A stretch of 64,000 nucleotides of DNA from Cryobacterium levicorallinum (GTDB taxonomy: Bacteria; Actinomycetota; Actinomycetes; Actinomycetales; Microbacteriaceae). The notes beneath the pieces are model-generated. The model was not told the origin of the DNA. It searched no databases and saw only the letters and a program-made list of their open reading frames with translations. The stretch covers positions 39,743 to 103,742 of the forward strand of contig NZ_SOFE01000006.1 in assembly GCF_004402405.1 (NCBI RefSeq). The letters are read 5' to 3'. Position 1 is the stretch's first letter. The number at the start of each line of letters is the position of its first letter. Positions 20,401 to 29,821 of this stretch are shown here, one piece after another. The position numbers were made by a program, and so were the translations under genes.

Positions 20401-22087
20401 TGAGGGTCAAGATCTCATCTGCCGCCGTGACGGTGTCGTTCTGGTCGAGAAGTTCTTCGAGCGCCTGGGACACGACGAAGCGGGTCAGTACCTCGGGTGT
20501 GTAGTAGGACGCCGACTGTTGGCGTTCGCGGCCAGCGAGGCGAAACACGAAGGTGCCCTTCGAGTGCAGCACCGGCGTGGATTCGTCGGTGTCGGCGTTC
20601 TTCGTGGTGACGAAGTCCTTCTTTGCAATGGAGCCGGAGCGGTCGACCGGCACTACCCACGAGCCCTTACTGGCGTCGCCGTCTTTGGCCACCTCGTACA
20701 TGTCAGATTCGGCAAAGAAGCCGGTGTACGACATGAGTCCTTCGTAGACGGCGCCAAGCTGGTTGATGCCCAGTTCGGAATAGGAGATGAACCCGCGATC
20801 GCGCCCCTTCACTTCTTTGCTCAGCAGAAGGTGGCGGAGCACGTTTTGTACGGCTTCGTTGCCAAGTCCAACCTCGTTGATGTACGTCGTCGCTTTAGGC
20901 AAGAACAGGTCGGCCTTGAGGCTATCGAAGTGGAGGCCTGGGACATCCGTTGAGGCAAGGGCGCTGTCGGTCGTAGCGTCGCTACCGTGCGAGTCGGAGG
21001 CGGGCATGTGGCCCTCGTCGACAAAGTGGAAGAGTCGCGCCAATGACTGGTACAGGTGAGTACCCGACCGAGCCTGGGTGCTGGCGAGTTCGACGAGGGT
21101 GAGTTCACGTAGCCGATCGAGGCCATAGCCCTTCTCGTAGTCGCCGGCGCCGACCGGCAGCACCCCGAGTTCCGGTGACGCCTCGGCGAATAGCAGAAAG
21201 AGAATTCGGTACAGAAAACGCAGGGATTGCTTGGCGAGTACCTGACCGTCGATGTCGTCAAGCGGCAGGCCTTGTGCAACCCGGCGCACGAGAACGTCGT
21301 TGGCGATGAGCTCGATGGACAGGCGGATGCCTTCACGCAGGTCCTGGGAGACGCCCACGGTGTGCTTGACCGATTGTTCGAAGATGGTCGTCCACCAGAG
21401 CACGCCATCTGCGCCGGGAACCACAGACTCGGCTCCGAGCATGGCGAGTGCTCGGTCAATTTCGCCGCCCTTCTTGTCGTCTTTCCGCTCGCATACCAGC
21501 TGCAAGTCGATCGCGGCGTAGCGGCCCTCGGCCCAGCGTTCGCGCTCGGCCAGTAGCGCCCAGCGCCCCGCCAGGATCACGATGAGCTTGGGGCTACCTT
21601 CTTGAAGAAACAGTGCCGACAGCGTGCGTGCGGCGGATGTGAGTGTTGTCTTGTCGTCGAGATGGAATGGTACGAGAAGGCTGTCAGCATCCTTTTGGAG
21701 CAGGTCGTCGATGGTGTCGACGGGTTTTGCTTCGATCAGAAACAGTCCGGCGCCTTCGGTTGCCCAGGCATCTCGGATAGCGAGTACCGGCCCTGTGCGG
21801 TCGACGGAGGAGGTGCCGCCTTCGTATCCGAGTACGCGGCGCAGGGTCGTGTAGATGCCAGTGACAGCGGTCGGGCTCTCAGCCAAGTTGGCCATCGCTG
21901 TCTCGAGGGTGCCTCGTGCCTCGAGAAAGCGGCTGCGCACCGTGGCGTGACCTTCTGCTTTGGCTTCGTCCCAGGTCTTGCGGAGTTTTACCGCTTCTGA
22001 TTGAAACGACTCGCTCTTGGCATCCGTTGTGAAGTAGTGCTCGCTGATCCAGTCTTCACCGATGATGATTGCATCTGAGGTGGCCAT
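17402..22087 (-). CDS. Eco57I-like N6-adenine methylase of the defence operon
   Basis: 1561 residues. AdoMet-binding motif I (EPALGSGAF, about 566), then VYGVDLNATAVELAEISL, and catalytic NPPW (about 944) identify a class I N6-adenine methyltransferase of the Eco57I/DrmMI type. The N-terminal region contains FLIEAKPVD (residues 117-124), which could be a PD-(D/E)XK-type EAK motif as in type IIG enzymes, but the preceding acidic residue is unclear. The C-terminal third (nt about 17450-19300) is visibly AT-richer than the rest and should hold the target-recognition domain, suggesting exchange of specificity. It starts two bases after the SNF2 gene and overlaps the next by ATGA. It likely marks self DNA. 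Confidence 0.82.
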   Translation of the reverse strand: MATSDAIIIGEDWISEHYFTTDAKSESFQSEAVKLRKTWDEAKAEGHATVRSRFLEARGTLETAMANLAESPTAVTGIYTTLRRVLGYEGGTSSVDRTGPVLAIRDAWATEGAGLFLIEAKPVDTIDDLLQKDADSLLVPFHLDDKTTLTSAARTLSALFLQEGSPKLIVILAGRWALLAERERWAEGRYAAIDLQLVCERKDDKKGGEIDRALAMLGAESVVPGADGVLWWTTIFEQSVKHTVGVSQDLREGIRLSIELIANDVLVRRVAQGLPLDDIDGQVLAKQSLRFLYRILFLLFAEASPELGVLPVGAGDYEKGYGLDRLRELTLVELASTQARSGTHLYQSLARLFHFVDEGHMPASDSHGSDATTDSALASTDVPGLHFDSLKADLFLPKATTYINEVGLGNEAVQNVLRHLLLSKEVKGRDRGFISYSELGINQLGAVYEGLMSYTGFFAESDMYEVAKDGDASKGSWVVPVDRSGSIAKKDFVTTKNADTDESTPVLHSKGTFVFRLAGRERQQSASYYTPEVLTRFVVSQALEELLDQNDTVTAADEILTLTMCEPALGSGAFAIEAVRQLAAEYLKRKQDELGERIDADEYPRRLQEVKAYLALHQVYGVDLNATAVELAEISLWLDTMLKGLNAPWFGLHLRRGNSLIGSRRAVYSTAQLNDKSWLTATPTDVPLTELAENLRDGVTARATSGKIHHFLLPSTGWGAVVDTKDASRLAGDAQARLKTWRAGIRSKPNKTQVKLLLELSQRVEVLWQFSLRRLQVAEQEIRRDVGIWGAPPAPRGGTVRRDQIEAALTDADGAYRRLRRVMDAWNALWFWPLTDEEIGGVQPPTLDQWIHACQGLLGRQEEQKLTSTAHGAVALGGGSSWGELNEAEEFDLAFAGVISSSTVIAANPWLTVCEKLADRQGFFHWELDFAAVFAAGGFDLQVGNPPWVRPDWDETASLAEFDAWWALTTKPDPDVYKSRRDETIARVGARESILADLTVMAGTRESVSHPSRFPTLTKLRPDLYRCFMEQTWRNLSPNGIVGLLHPETHLTEEKAGFLRSVTYSRLRRHWQFFNSLLLFEIHDQISFGVHIYGRIKSDPFFLTASSLCHPSTVSGSLQHDGSGQEPGLKTPAGKWDLRSHRARIVEVDRAVLATWHAVLESSGVPALQTRMLFTVNRSISNVLAKMASSSKRIGAANLEFSQGWNEKTDFDRGLFVKKWGAASSWSQVILQGPHIFVGSPRYKTPNEGTRHNQDWSSTDLEALGTKSIPVTAYRASGETTRYDASYTHWGQDKTPARATYRVAWRNMVNTKNQRTLISAIIPPGSAHINAVVSAASTAGSIETVLVAATLSSLLSDFWVRASQPATISRQVVNRLPHFSSHPLDNYLLLRTLRLNCMTDAYSELYAETFCDEFLSDTWTYNVLGSPSSALGCIPRTWDETVPLRIAEERRLALIEIDVIVALKLKITIDELCAVYRTQFPVQVKYDQSVNMYDRNGRMVPKILASKYRSHSEQLAIEDFTLLNESKNVYTYELPFLHLDREADMRRAYEHFEKILARRRS

Positions 22088-22089
22088 GA

Positions 22090-25044
22090 CTAGATTCCTT
22101 CGGTCGCGGTGAAAGCGGATTGGGTCGGTGACGCTGTCGGCGTGTCAAAGGGGACGAGAACGACGAGCGGACGGACGAGCTGCCGCGTTGGTTCCATTGC
22201 CTCGGCGACGCGTTGCTCGGCGGTTACCTCGGAGGTGAGCTGCCTGACAACGGACCGCTGGGTAAAAAGGCTGGCGTCATCCTTCCAATCTTCCGAACGC
22301 TGGGTCCATGCTTCAATGCGATCGTGAGTGGCCTGCGTCGCGGCTTCGAAGACCCCCTCAAGAGTGGCCTCGGCGTGCCGAACGGCGGGCGCGATCAATT
22401 CCTCAAGTCCGATCGCACCCGCAACCGGGCCTTTGTTGATGGGGGTGCCGTGCATGCCCGTCTGCGAGATGGCGTCGCCAACACTTTCGAGGGTCTGCAC
22501 GAGACAGAACTCGGGGTTTGCTGGGTTGGGAAACTCGGCCTTGAAGTAGGCGGTGGCGACGACGTGTCCGCGACGATTTGTGAGTGTGCCGACCAATATC
22601 ACGGTGGGGTGTTCGACGTCGGCTCGCACAGCGAAAACCTGATTTCGCGCGAGCGTCGAGAGGGCGCGGTCGCTCACCCAGTCCAGTACTGGGTGAAGCG
22701 GGCCGAGAAAGTGAGCTTCGGGCCACGTCGTGTGGTCGTCACCGCGAAGGGCTTCAGCAAGGAGCGCTTTGCCCTTGGCCTTGGTAGTGGCCAGCTTGAA
22801 CAGCTCCGTGACCTTCCGATCCGTGAGGTAAGACTGTGGCAGGTACGACAAGCGTTGCTTGAGGTCTTTCGGCGGGATGAATTGCACGATCGAATCCTTG
22901 GGATACTCTCGCCACTCCACGCCGTTCGCGGATTCCTTGGCGCCTGGTGTTATGTAGGCCTCTTCGAGGGCTTCGCGCAGAAACGTGACGTCGTCGGGAT
23001 ACAAGCGGGCCTCAGGAACGACCTCAACCGGTTCGATGCCGGCGTCCTCCGGCCTCGCGCCCTGCGTGCGCATGAGCGAGGCGAGGAAGCCTTCGATGGA
23101 ATCGAGCCCGGCCACATCATCGACCTGCTGGACTTGCTCCTCGAGGGTCTTCTGCCCGCTGAGCACGTCGCGGATGGCGTCTTCCTCCGCCTTGACGCTG
23201 TACTTACCCATCAGCGAGGCAACGTCGCCCAATGCTGTGTGCGCTTCGTGCTCGCGTTCCAGCAAACGGGTTAGCACCTTGAGGTCGCCGGAGAACTTAC
23301 TGTCCGTGGGGGTGAGGAGAAGGGTGGTGATCTGTGGCGGCACTTTCTGGCCGTAGCGGTCGATGCGGCCGTTGCGCTGTTCGATGCGGATGAGGCTCCA
23401 CGGGATATCGAAGTGGATGAGCTCGTGGCATTGGCTGTGAAGGTTCACGCCCTCCGAGGCGACGTCTCCGGTGACGAGAACTCGGATAGGTGAGGAGGCT
23501 TGTTTGAAGCTGTCGATGATTTCTTGCTGTTCCACGTCGGTGAGGCCGCCGTGCAGGATGGCCACGTTCTCGGGCTTGAGGCCGAGGGATTTTGGCAAGC
23601 TGGCTTTCAACCAGCGCAGTGTCGGGACCCGTTCGGCGAAGACGACGGCGCGCTCGGTGGAGCTGCCGCCGACTTTGACGCTCTTGAGATAGTCGACCAA
23701 GGCGGAATACTTGCCGGATTCCGATGCTTCGGCGGTGGCGGCGAGGTGTTCGAGCGATGTGAGCGCGGTGATCTCTCTGGCGTCGTCGGGTGTGTTGGCG
23801 TCGAGCCGTTTGATGCGTTCGCGCACGGTCTCGAGTAGCGCTGTGGGTGAAGAGAGGAACGCCTTGGCGAGGGTCCACGGGAAGAGCCGGTTGTTTGCAC
23901 CCGAATACGGTGACGTGCCATGGGTTGGGTGCAGCCACACCGTTGAGAGCTCTTCAGCAACGGCGTTCTCGGCTGGGCTGGCGGGGACGAGTCGGTTGAT
24001 CGGCTCTTTGCGTTCCGCCCAGTCCGCGCCGACTTCGGCCGCGACTTCGGGGCTGTGACGGTGGCGACGGATGATGAGGCGTTTCGCTTCGTTTTCGCGG
24101 ATGGTTTTGCCATCGGCGGCCACAGCGGTCGGCTCGAGCATGCCGATGAGTTGTGCGAACGATTCGGGGCGGCCGTTGTGCGGGGTGGCCGACGCGAGGA
24201 TGAGGGCATCCGTGTTTTTGGCCAGAATCGTGACCAGCTCGTTGACGAGAGTTTCGGTGTTCGTCGCGTTATGGGATTCGTCGATGACGACGGCGTCCCA
24301 GTGCTGGCGCTTAAGGTGTGCCCGGTACTTCTCGTTCTTCAGCGTGTCGACCGAGATAATGGCCCGCTTGAAGAACGTGAACGGGTTGCGCGTGGCGGGC
24401 AGCTGTTGACGAACGCGTTGGATGCCGGCCGAGTCGAGGCGAACGAACGGCAGAGCGAAACGAGACCACATCTCGTGCTGCATCTGTTCGAGCACATGGC
24501 GTGGCGTAACGATGAGAATGCGGTCGCCGCGGCCTCGCCGAACGAGCTCAGCCAGGATCATGCCGATCTCGAGTGTTTTGCCGAGTCCGACCGCATCGGC
24601 GATCAGGATGCGCGGGCGCAGGTTCGCGGGGTCCAGGGCCTGGCGCACGGCCTTGTGCTGGTACTGAAGCGGGTCAGCCAGCATCTGCGTCGAGACGCTC
24701 AGGCGCGGGTCGTTGAGGGGAATGGGTGTCTTCCGAAGCGTGGCCTCCAGCCAGAGGCGCGCCTTGCGGTAGCCGGGCGAATCATCCGCGATGACCTTCG
24801 CCTTCGACGGGTCGAGCTCGACGATCGTGTCGAGTGCTTCGTAAAAGCTGGCTGTCGTGTCGCGCACGAGTTCGGAGAGGCCCTGGCAATGCACGAGCCA
24901 ACCGTCGGCGCTGGGATCAATTGCAGTCACCAGCCACTCTTCGTCCCGCACCACGACGATGGAACCGGGCGCAACGTTGAGTTCAGACGGTAGTGATTGC
25001 GTTGTCAATTGGACGTCCCCTGTGACTTTTCGGTACTCCCCCAC
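22090..25044 (-). CDS. DrmD-like SNF2 helicase
   Basis: 984 residues with a GTG start. Walker A-type ADAVGLGKT (about 150-157), motif DESH (in AVVIDESHNATN), ILASATPHNG, and the C-terminal helicase block ending QRNGRIDRYGQK mark a SNF2/HepA-like translocase. The N-terminal 120 residues, before MLADPLQYQHKAV, resemble the DISARM DrmD group. It is followed within two bases by the methylase gene, as DISARM class 1 pairs drmD with drmMI. The role inferred is ATP-driven movement on invading DNA within the defence complex. Confidence 0.8.
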   Translation of the reverse strand: MGEYRKVTGDVQLTTQSLPSELNVAPGSIVVVRDEEWLVTAIDPSADGWLVHCQGLSELVRDTTASFYEALDTIVELDPSKAKVIADDSPGYRKARLWLEATLRKTPIPLNDPRLSVSTQMLADPLQYQHKAVRQALDPANLRPRILIADAVGLGKTLEIGMILAELVRRGRGDRILIVTPRHVLEQMQHEMWSRFALPFVRLDSAGIQRVRQQLPATRNPFTFFKRAIISVDTLKNEKYRAHLKRQHWDAVVIDESHNATNTETLVNELVTILAKNTDALILASATPHNGRPESFAQLIGMLEPTAVAADGKTIRENEAKRLIIRRHRHSPEVAAEVGADWAERKEPINRLVPASPAENAVAEELSTVWLHPTHGTSPYSGANNRLFPWTLAKAFLSSPTALLETVRERIKRLDANTPDDAREITALTSLEHLAATAEASESGKYSALVDYLKSVKVGGSSTERAVVFAERVPTLRWLKASLPKSLGLKPENVAILHGGLTDVEQQEIIDSFKQASSPIRVLVTGDVASEGVNLHSQCHELIHFDIPWSLIRIEQRNGRIDRYGQKVPPQITTLLLTPTDSKFSGDLKVLTRLLEREHEAHTALGDVASLMGKYSVKAEEDAIRDVLSGQKTLEEQVQQVDDVAGLDSIEGFLASLMRTQGARPEDAGIEPVEVVPEARLYPDDVTFLREALEEAYITPGAKESANGVEWREYPKDSIVQFIPPKDLKQRLSYLPQSYLTDRKVTELFKLATTKAKGKALLAEALRGDDHTTWPEAHFLGPLHPVLDWVSDRALSTLARNQVFAVRADVEHPTVILVGTLTNRRGHVVATAYFKAEFPNPANPEFCLVQTLESVGDAISQTGMHGTPINKGPVAGAIGLEELIAPAVRHAEATLEGVFEAATQATHDRIEAWTQRSEDWKDDASLFTQRSVVRQLTSEVTAEQRVAEAMEPTRQLVRPLVVLVPFDTPTASPTQSAFTATEGI

Positions 25045-25059
25045 CCCGGACTGGCGGTC

Positions 25060-25254
25060 TTAGGCAAGTCTAACGAGCGCCGCCGACACGGCATCGGCGT
25101 AGCGACGCGAAGGAAGAAGGTCTTTGAGGCAATACATCACCTCCGGCTTCACCAAAGGACTGCCAGTTGCACATGTGCCTGCGTTTTGTCCGCTGCCGGG
25201 TTTTGCAGGTGGTGCGGTTGAGTGCAGTGGCCGAAGCGTCGGGACAATCTGCAC
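25060..25254 (-). CDS. Possible small ORF between the two SNF2 genes
   Basis: 64 residues from a GTG, ending 15 bases before the DrmD-like gene. The frame is open further upstream to about 25341, overlapping the end of the first SNF2 gene in another register, and reads like protein (ELIIEAIAAPSVQIV, then PEVMYCLKDLLPSRRYADAV). It could be a small operon gene, a frameshifted C-terminal extension of the upstream helicase, or chance. No convincing ribosome-binding site was seen. Confidence 0.25.
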   Translation of the reverse strand: MQIVPTLRPLHSTAPPAKPGSGQNAGTCATGSPLVKPEVMYCLKDLLPSRRYADAVSAALVRLA

Positions 25255-25319
25255 CGAGGGCGCGGCGATCGCCTCGATGATGAGCTCACCGATGCTGCTG
25301 GCCTGGCGCCCTGGTGGAA

Positions 25320-27986
25320 TCAGTTCACGATGCCCACGGTTGGTTCATCGGCGGGGTGGTCAGAGAAGAGGCGTTGTCGTTCGGCTTCGACGATCTCTTT
25401 TACCAGTTCGGCCTCGGAGACGTCGAAGGCTTCCGGAACTGTCTCAGCGGTCTCGCTAATCGCTGCAAAATCGGCGAATACTTCTTTCTTTCTCGCGAGT
25501 ATCTGGGTGACTCGTATGTCAACGCCTTCCTCGGAAAGGAGTCTGTGTACCTGCACTGTCTTCAACTGACCCATACGATGCGCTCGCGCGATTGCCTGCC
25601 ACTCGGTTGTCGGTTTGAGCTGTGGTTCGCAGATCACGACGACGGACGCCGCTTGGATATTGAGGCCGACGCCTCCGGCGATGATCTGCGCGACGAGTAC
25701 AGCGCCAGTGGTGGCTGTTGAGAATTCGTCGACGAGCGCTTGCCGTTTCGCAGGGGGGACGGAGCCCGTCAGCGGCCCGAACACCCGGCCCGGCACGGCT
25801 CCGGCAACGATCTCGAGGACGCTGCGATAGTTGGAGAAAACGATCACCTTACGGTTGTTGCTTTCGGCTTCTTCAACAATCGCGATTAACCGTTGGAGCT
25901 TTTCCGAACTGCCGCCCCCGAGCATCGCCGCTTGCCGCATGGCCTGGAAGTTTCGGGAGAAAACGGCAGCGCGGTAGGCGACCGTATCTGCGGGCGACAT
26001 CGGCAGCCATTCGTCGACCTCGACCAGTTCGGGCAGTTCAGTGAGCACATCTTCCTGATTGCGCCTGAGGTACACCGGGGCGACTTGCTGGCGAAACAGC
26101 CGCGGGCGCAAGTCGCTGGTGTCCACAATGAGGTCTGGCCGGATGTAGCCTACGAGGCTGCGGAACTCTTCGACCCGGTTCTCGAGTGGGGTGCCGGTCA
26201 GAAGTATTGCGCGTTTGGTTCTCTTGATGATTCGTGCGCTGCGCTGCGATCGCAGAGCTGCGGGATTCTTGATGTAGTGGGCTTCATCGAGAATCACGCA
26301 GGCAAGGTCCTCGAGTGCGGTGACGTGTGATTCTAACCAGCCGAGTGATTCGTACGTTGTAACGGCGACGCCGCCAATACGCTGCCAATTTCGTAGCGCG
26401 GCTTCACGGCCAGTTCCGTGCAGTCGGTGCGCGCGAAGTGTCGATTTTGCTTCAACCTCACGCAGCCAATTTGTTACCACTGCTGCAGGGGATATCACCA
26501 GCGCATGGCTGGAACCCTTTCTGTGCAGGTGTGCGACAACGGCGAGCGCCTCGATGGTTTTCCCGAGCCCCATCTCGTCGCCAATGATGACCTTGCGCTG
26601 GACGAGGGCGAATCGGGCGGCAAAGCTTTGATATCCGCGTAGGGAAACGACGAGCTGCTCTGTTTCCAGGTCGCATTCCCGGACGGCCGCGATCACTTCT
26701 TCGGGTAGTCCACCGACTACGGCGTCTTCGTCTTCCGTGAGGAAGCCCAATTCTTGGAGCATGGCGTAGTAGTCGGCTGGGCGATCGAGGAAATCTTGCC
26801 ACGGGTCCTGGGGGCCGCCGGCCGCGGTCGAGCCGGAGATAGTCCGGGCGCGGCGAACGACGGCGTCTACGGCTTCGACAAATGCTCCGTCATCCGAGAG
26901 AGCAGAGATGACCACCAGGTGCAGAACATGCCGGTCCAGAGCGTTCGCGAGCGGGGTAAGCGCTTCTGCGCGGGCGATATCGGCTGCCGCGTTCTTCGTC
27001 TTTCGCGTGGCATCCCATTTTCCGAGGAGCCTGACCAGCTGGAAGGTGTGCGGTGTTGGGCTATCGATGTCGATGCGGATCGGCACCTCGTCGTACGTCG
27101 CCTGGAAGAGTGTCTGGGCCGCACCCCGAATGCGATGCGCAGTGGTCGCACCAATTCCAGGGAGGGACGAGAGCCGGGTGGCGTGGGTGAAAATGTCCTG
27201 GACGGTCCTGAACCCAGCGGCCGTGAGCGGTGTCACACGGATGCGCTCTCGTGTCGCGTCCTTCAACCGCTCTATCGGCATCTCTGCGATGCTGCGCTGG
27301 GTGTCGGCCCGGCGAAGCTCGATTCCAGCGTCTCCTATTTGTTGACGGAGCGTCATTTCCTTGCTGAGGGTGTCCTGGATGATCTTGATCGCCCATGGGA
27401 GTGCAACAGTCACCGTAGCGGACAGCAGATGCGGTTCACCGATTTTTGCGAACTGCGGAGCAAGGCCCACTGCGCCGCTGAGTACCGCAGCCGTGTCGAC
27501 CGGGTCGAAATGACGGGACCTGTCGTCAGCACCGGACAGGAGTGCTTGGATGCCTGCAGTTCGGCCCCATGCGTAGAAGTTCGTCAGGTAGCGGCCCGCG
27601 TGATCCCCAGCCTCGCGCGCGTGGCCGCCGCTGACGACTCGTCGAAGTCCATAGAGCGCCTTCACATCGCGCAGTGCGGTCGGGACCTCATCTACCAGGC
27701 GCTGCAGCGCGCCCGCGGTTTCGCGTGTGATCGGGGACAGCTCCACACGGCGGGCTAGAACGCCGAGCCGGCGGGAGTCTGACTGCCGAACCGGCAGCAC
27801 GCTCCACTGGCGCTCACCGTGCAGCTTCAGATCAACGATTTGGGCCGTGACCTCGGCGGTGGCGCGGTCAGCATCAGTCTGAACCTGAGCGCGATGCGTC
27901 GTTATTTCCTGGGCATCCTTCGCCCACGTCGAAAGTTCACTGAGGGCGGGGCGAAGTCGCTGGGTTTCGTCGCGGTTCATGCTCAT
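25320..27986 (-). CDS. SNF2-type helicase with helix-hairpin-helix, first gene of the defence operon
   Basis: About 888 residues from the ATG at 27986, which has GAGGA upstream; a GTG at 28019 and an ATG at 27980 are alternatives. The N-terminal half is mostly helical, with a helix-hairpin-helix-like SSLPGIGATTAHRI. The SNF2 ATPase follows: GDEMGLGKTIEAL, LDEAHYIKN, LLTGTPLENRVEE, then VIVFSNYRSV, AGGVGLNIQAA and RAHRMGQ. A 275-base gap separates it from the DrmD-like gene, larger than the other gaps in this operon, so an internal promoter is possible. It may be the DNA-sensing translocase of the system (inference). It is divergent from the PIN-domain gene. Confidence 0.75.
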   Translation of the reverse strand: MSMNRDETQRLRPALSELSTWAKDAQEITTHRAQVQTDADRATAEVTAQIVDLKLHGERQWSVLPVRQSDSRRLGVLARRVELSPITRETAGALQRLVDEVPTALRDVKALYGLRRVVSGGHAREAGDHAGRYLTNFYAWGRTAGIQALLSGADDRSRHFDPVDTAAVLSGAVGLAPQFAKIGEPHLLSATVTVALPWAIKIIQDTLSKEMTLRQQIGDAGIELRRADTQRSIAEMPIERLKDATRERIRVTPLTAAGFRTVQDIFTHATRLSSLPGIGATTAHRIRGAAQTLFQATYDEVPIRIDIDSPTPHTFQLVRLLGKWDATRKTKNAAADIARAEALTPLANALDRHVLHLVVISALSDDGAFVEAVDAVVRRARTISGSTAAGGPQDPWQDFLDRPADYYAMLQELGFLTEDEDAVVGGLPEEVIAAVRECDLETEQLVVSLRGYQSFAARFALVQRKVIIGDEMGLGKTIEALAVVAHLHRKGSSHALVISPAAVVTNWLREVEAKSTLRAHRLHGTGREAALRNWQRIGGVAVTTYESLGWLESHVTALEDLACVILDEAHYIKNPAALRSQRSARIIKRTKRAILLTGTPLENRVEEFRSLVGYIRPDLIVDTSDLRPRLFRQQVAPVYLRRNQEDVLTELPELVEVDEWLPMSPADTVAYRAAVFSRNFQAMRQAAMLGGGSSEKLQRLIAIVEEAESNNRKVIVFSNYRSVLEIVAGAVPGRVFGPLTGSVPPAKRQALVDEFSTATTGAVLVAQIIAGGVGLNIQAASVVVICEPQLKPTTEWQAIARAHRMGQLKTVQVHRLLSEEGVDIRVTQILARKKEVFADFAAISETAETVPEAFDVSEAELVKEIVEAERQRLFSDHPADEPTVGIVN

Positions 27987-28019
27987 GTCGATCACAGTCC
28001 TCAGGCGTTGGGCGAGCAC

Positions 28020-28415
28020 TCACACGCTATCGGCCCGAAGCCGCGTCAATTTACGCTGTGACCCCGCTGCGGACCATTCCCGGGTTTGCGATCGTTGCCG
28101 TGCGCTTGGCTATTGCAGCCATATTCGTTCCCATCAGAACAGGAACAGCCAAACCCGCTTCGGTCTTCGCGAGCTGGTACCGTCGCGGCGGTTACCCCGA
28201 GCAACTTCAGCTGGATGGGCATGAATCCGTTGTGCGGCGAAAGGACATCTCCAACTTGGAATCAATTCAAAACTGCGGTTCAGACGGTAGATCGCGAAGG
28301 CCCGCTTGTCCTCTGCTGCCCATGGGGTCACGGCTTGGAATACGCAGGAACGGCCATAGGAGGGCCGCGAGCCGTCGCCACATTCGAGGTTCTCGCGGTG
28401 CGGTAACCTCAACTC
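28020..28415. other. Divergent intergenic region between helicase operon and PIN gene
   Basis: This must hold the promoters of both the minus-strand defence operon and the PIN-domain gene. A plus-strand frame to 28406 could encode a peptide of about 61 residues from the ATG at 28221 (NPLCGERTSPTWNQFKTAV near its start), but no ribosome-binding site supports it. No clear inverted repeat was recognised. Confidence 0.35.
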
Positions 28416-29474
28416 GTGACCGTGATAGTTCTCGACACCAACGCCATGCCGCATGGGCAGTTCTCTTCTGCAGCATTGGGGGCACTCGGGGCCGTCGCTG
28501 GGTCTGGCGCTTCAATCGTCATTCCGGAAGTGGTGATCTGGGAGTGGGCGGAACACGCACGATCCGCGCACGTTGCTCTCGAAGAGACCATCAAGAGGCA
28601 TCGAGTTGACGGCGCACTTGCGGCCCGCCCCGTCTTCGTGCAAGCGCCGTCAATAGAGGATCTTGTAAGCCGCATAGAGGCATCATTGCCATTTGGCGTC
28701 ACAGTGTGGCGCCCGAACGAGGACGCGTGGCGCGCAGCTGTGCGTGACCAAGTACTGCAGGTAGGGTCCGGGGAGATCAAGGGCAACGTGAAGACTGGCG
28801 CATCGGATGCGATCGTGTTCGCGTGCGTGGAATACGAGTCCGACAATGCCGAAGGCGCAGTCGTTGTGCTCACCAGTGACAAGCTTCTCCGAAAGAACCT
28901 CACAACACGCTTCAACAACGTGCGATCGGCCAGCGGTACTGGCTCGCTACTTCAGGCACTGAATACATTTGTGCCGGACACAGATGACCTAGCGGTTCGG
29001 CTCATGGAAGACCTCCCTACCTATCTGAATGAACAGTTCGGCGACAGCGGCGAGATACTGCCGTTTCGAGACCTTGGCGTGGCCATGGAGCTTCACGGTG
29101 AGCACTACGGCTCACCCGATGAGAACGGGCTGTCTGCGCTCATGGTCACCAGCGTGGACGTGGCGGAAGTCCACGACATTCGCGTTGAAGCTGAGGGCGC
29201 GGAACGTGTCGCGCTTGCAGAACTAAGGCTATTCGGGCACATTCTCGGTGATGTTTTGACTTACCACGAAGTTGTGCCCGGGGAATCGGGCGCGTCACGA
29301 GAGGTCATCGATTTTTCGTCAGACTTCGTCGACGTCACGGTTGCCGTTCGTTGGGACCAAAACTGGAGAATTGAAACCGTTGTTCCAACGGGAGTTGCGG
29401 TCCTGGTCGTTGCAGCGACCGAAGAAGACGAAGATGACGACATCCCTAGATTCCGTGCTGAACCCTCGTCCTGA
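28416..29474 (+). CDS. PIN-domain ribonuclease-like protein
   Basis: 352 residues with a GTG start. The N-terminal 165 residues have PIN nuclease signatures: Asp7 (VLDTNAMP), Glu38/Glu43 (IPEVVIWEWAEH), Asp131 (TGASDAIVFA) and Asp155 (VLTSDKLL), the acidic set that binds Mg2+. The rest is a beta-rich, acidic domain of unknown type ending in an EEDEDDD stretch. It has no antitoxin-like partner beside it, unlike VapC. It sits between the helicase operon and an apeA-type gene and is probably a stand-alone defence or RNA-processing nuclease. Confidence 0.7.
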   Translation: MTVIVLDTNAMPHGQFSSAALGALGAVAGSGASIVIPEVVIWEWAEHARSAHVALEETIKRHRVDGALAARPVFVQAPSIEDLVSRIEASLPFGVTVWRPNEDAWRAAVRDQVLQVGSGEIKGNVKTGASDAIVFACVEYESDNAEGAVVVLTSDKLLRKNLTTRFNNVRSASGTGSLLQALNTFVPDTDDLAVRLMEDLPTYLNEQFGDSGEILPFRDLGVAMELHGEHYGSPDENGLSALMVTSVDVAEVHDIRVEAEGAERVALAELRLFGHILGDVLTYHEVVPGESGASREVIDFSSDFVDVTVAVRWDQNWRIETVVPTGVAVLVVAATEEDEDDDIPRFRAEPSS

Positions 29475-29821
29475 ACCAGGGTTGGTTCGTCCGTCAGGAG
29501 ATTCGGTGGGCGGAACTTGGCCGCGCTCGGTAGATTCCACTGATTCTAGACGGAGGGCGAATGCGACGTCGCCTACCTCGTTCACACCGAGCGAATCGGG
29601 CGCACGTAAAGTCCACGGGCGAATCTGGGCGAACCGCAGCTGAGTACGAAGCGCTCACTAGTCGCGACCAAGCGAATCGCGACCGGCCGCCTCGAGTATA
29701 GAGAAGCCCCGTAACCGTAGGCGTCCACGCGCTCGTCGCTTGCCCGGGGGCGACGATCCGGGCCGTCCATGGGTGGACCCTGGAGTTGTTCACGCAAGAG
29801 GGCGGGGATCATAATAGGGGC
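29475..29821. other. Intergenic region
   Basis: 347 bases between the PIN gene and the apeA-like gene. The short frames present are not protein-like, and no clear terminator hairpin was identified. Confidence 0.35.

Noticed and set aside
28058..28609. A 183-codon plus-strand frame at the PIN gene start
   Set aside because: Overlaps the PIN coding start in another frame and turns Arg/Ser-rich there; not protein-like.
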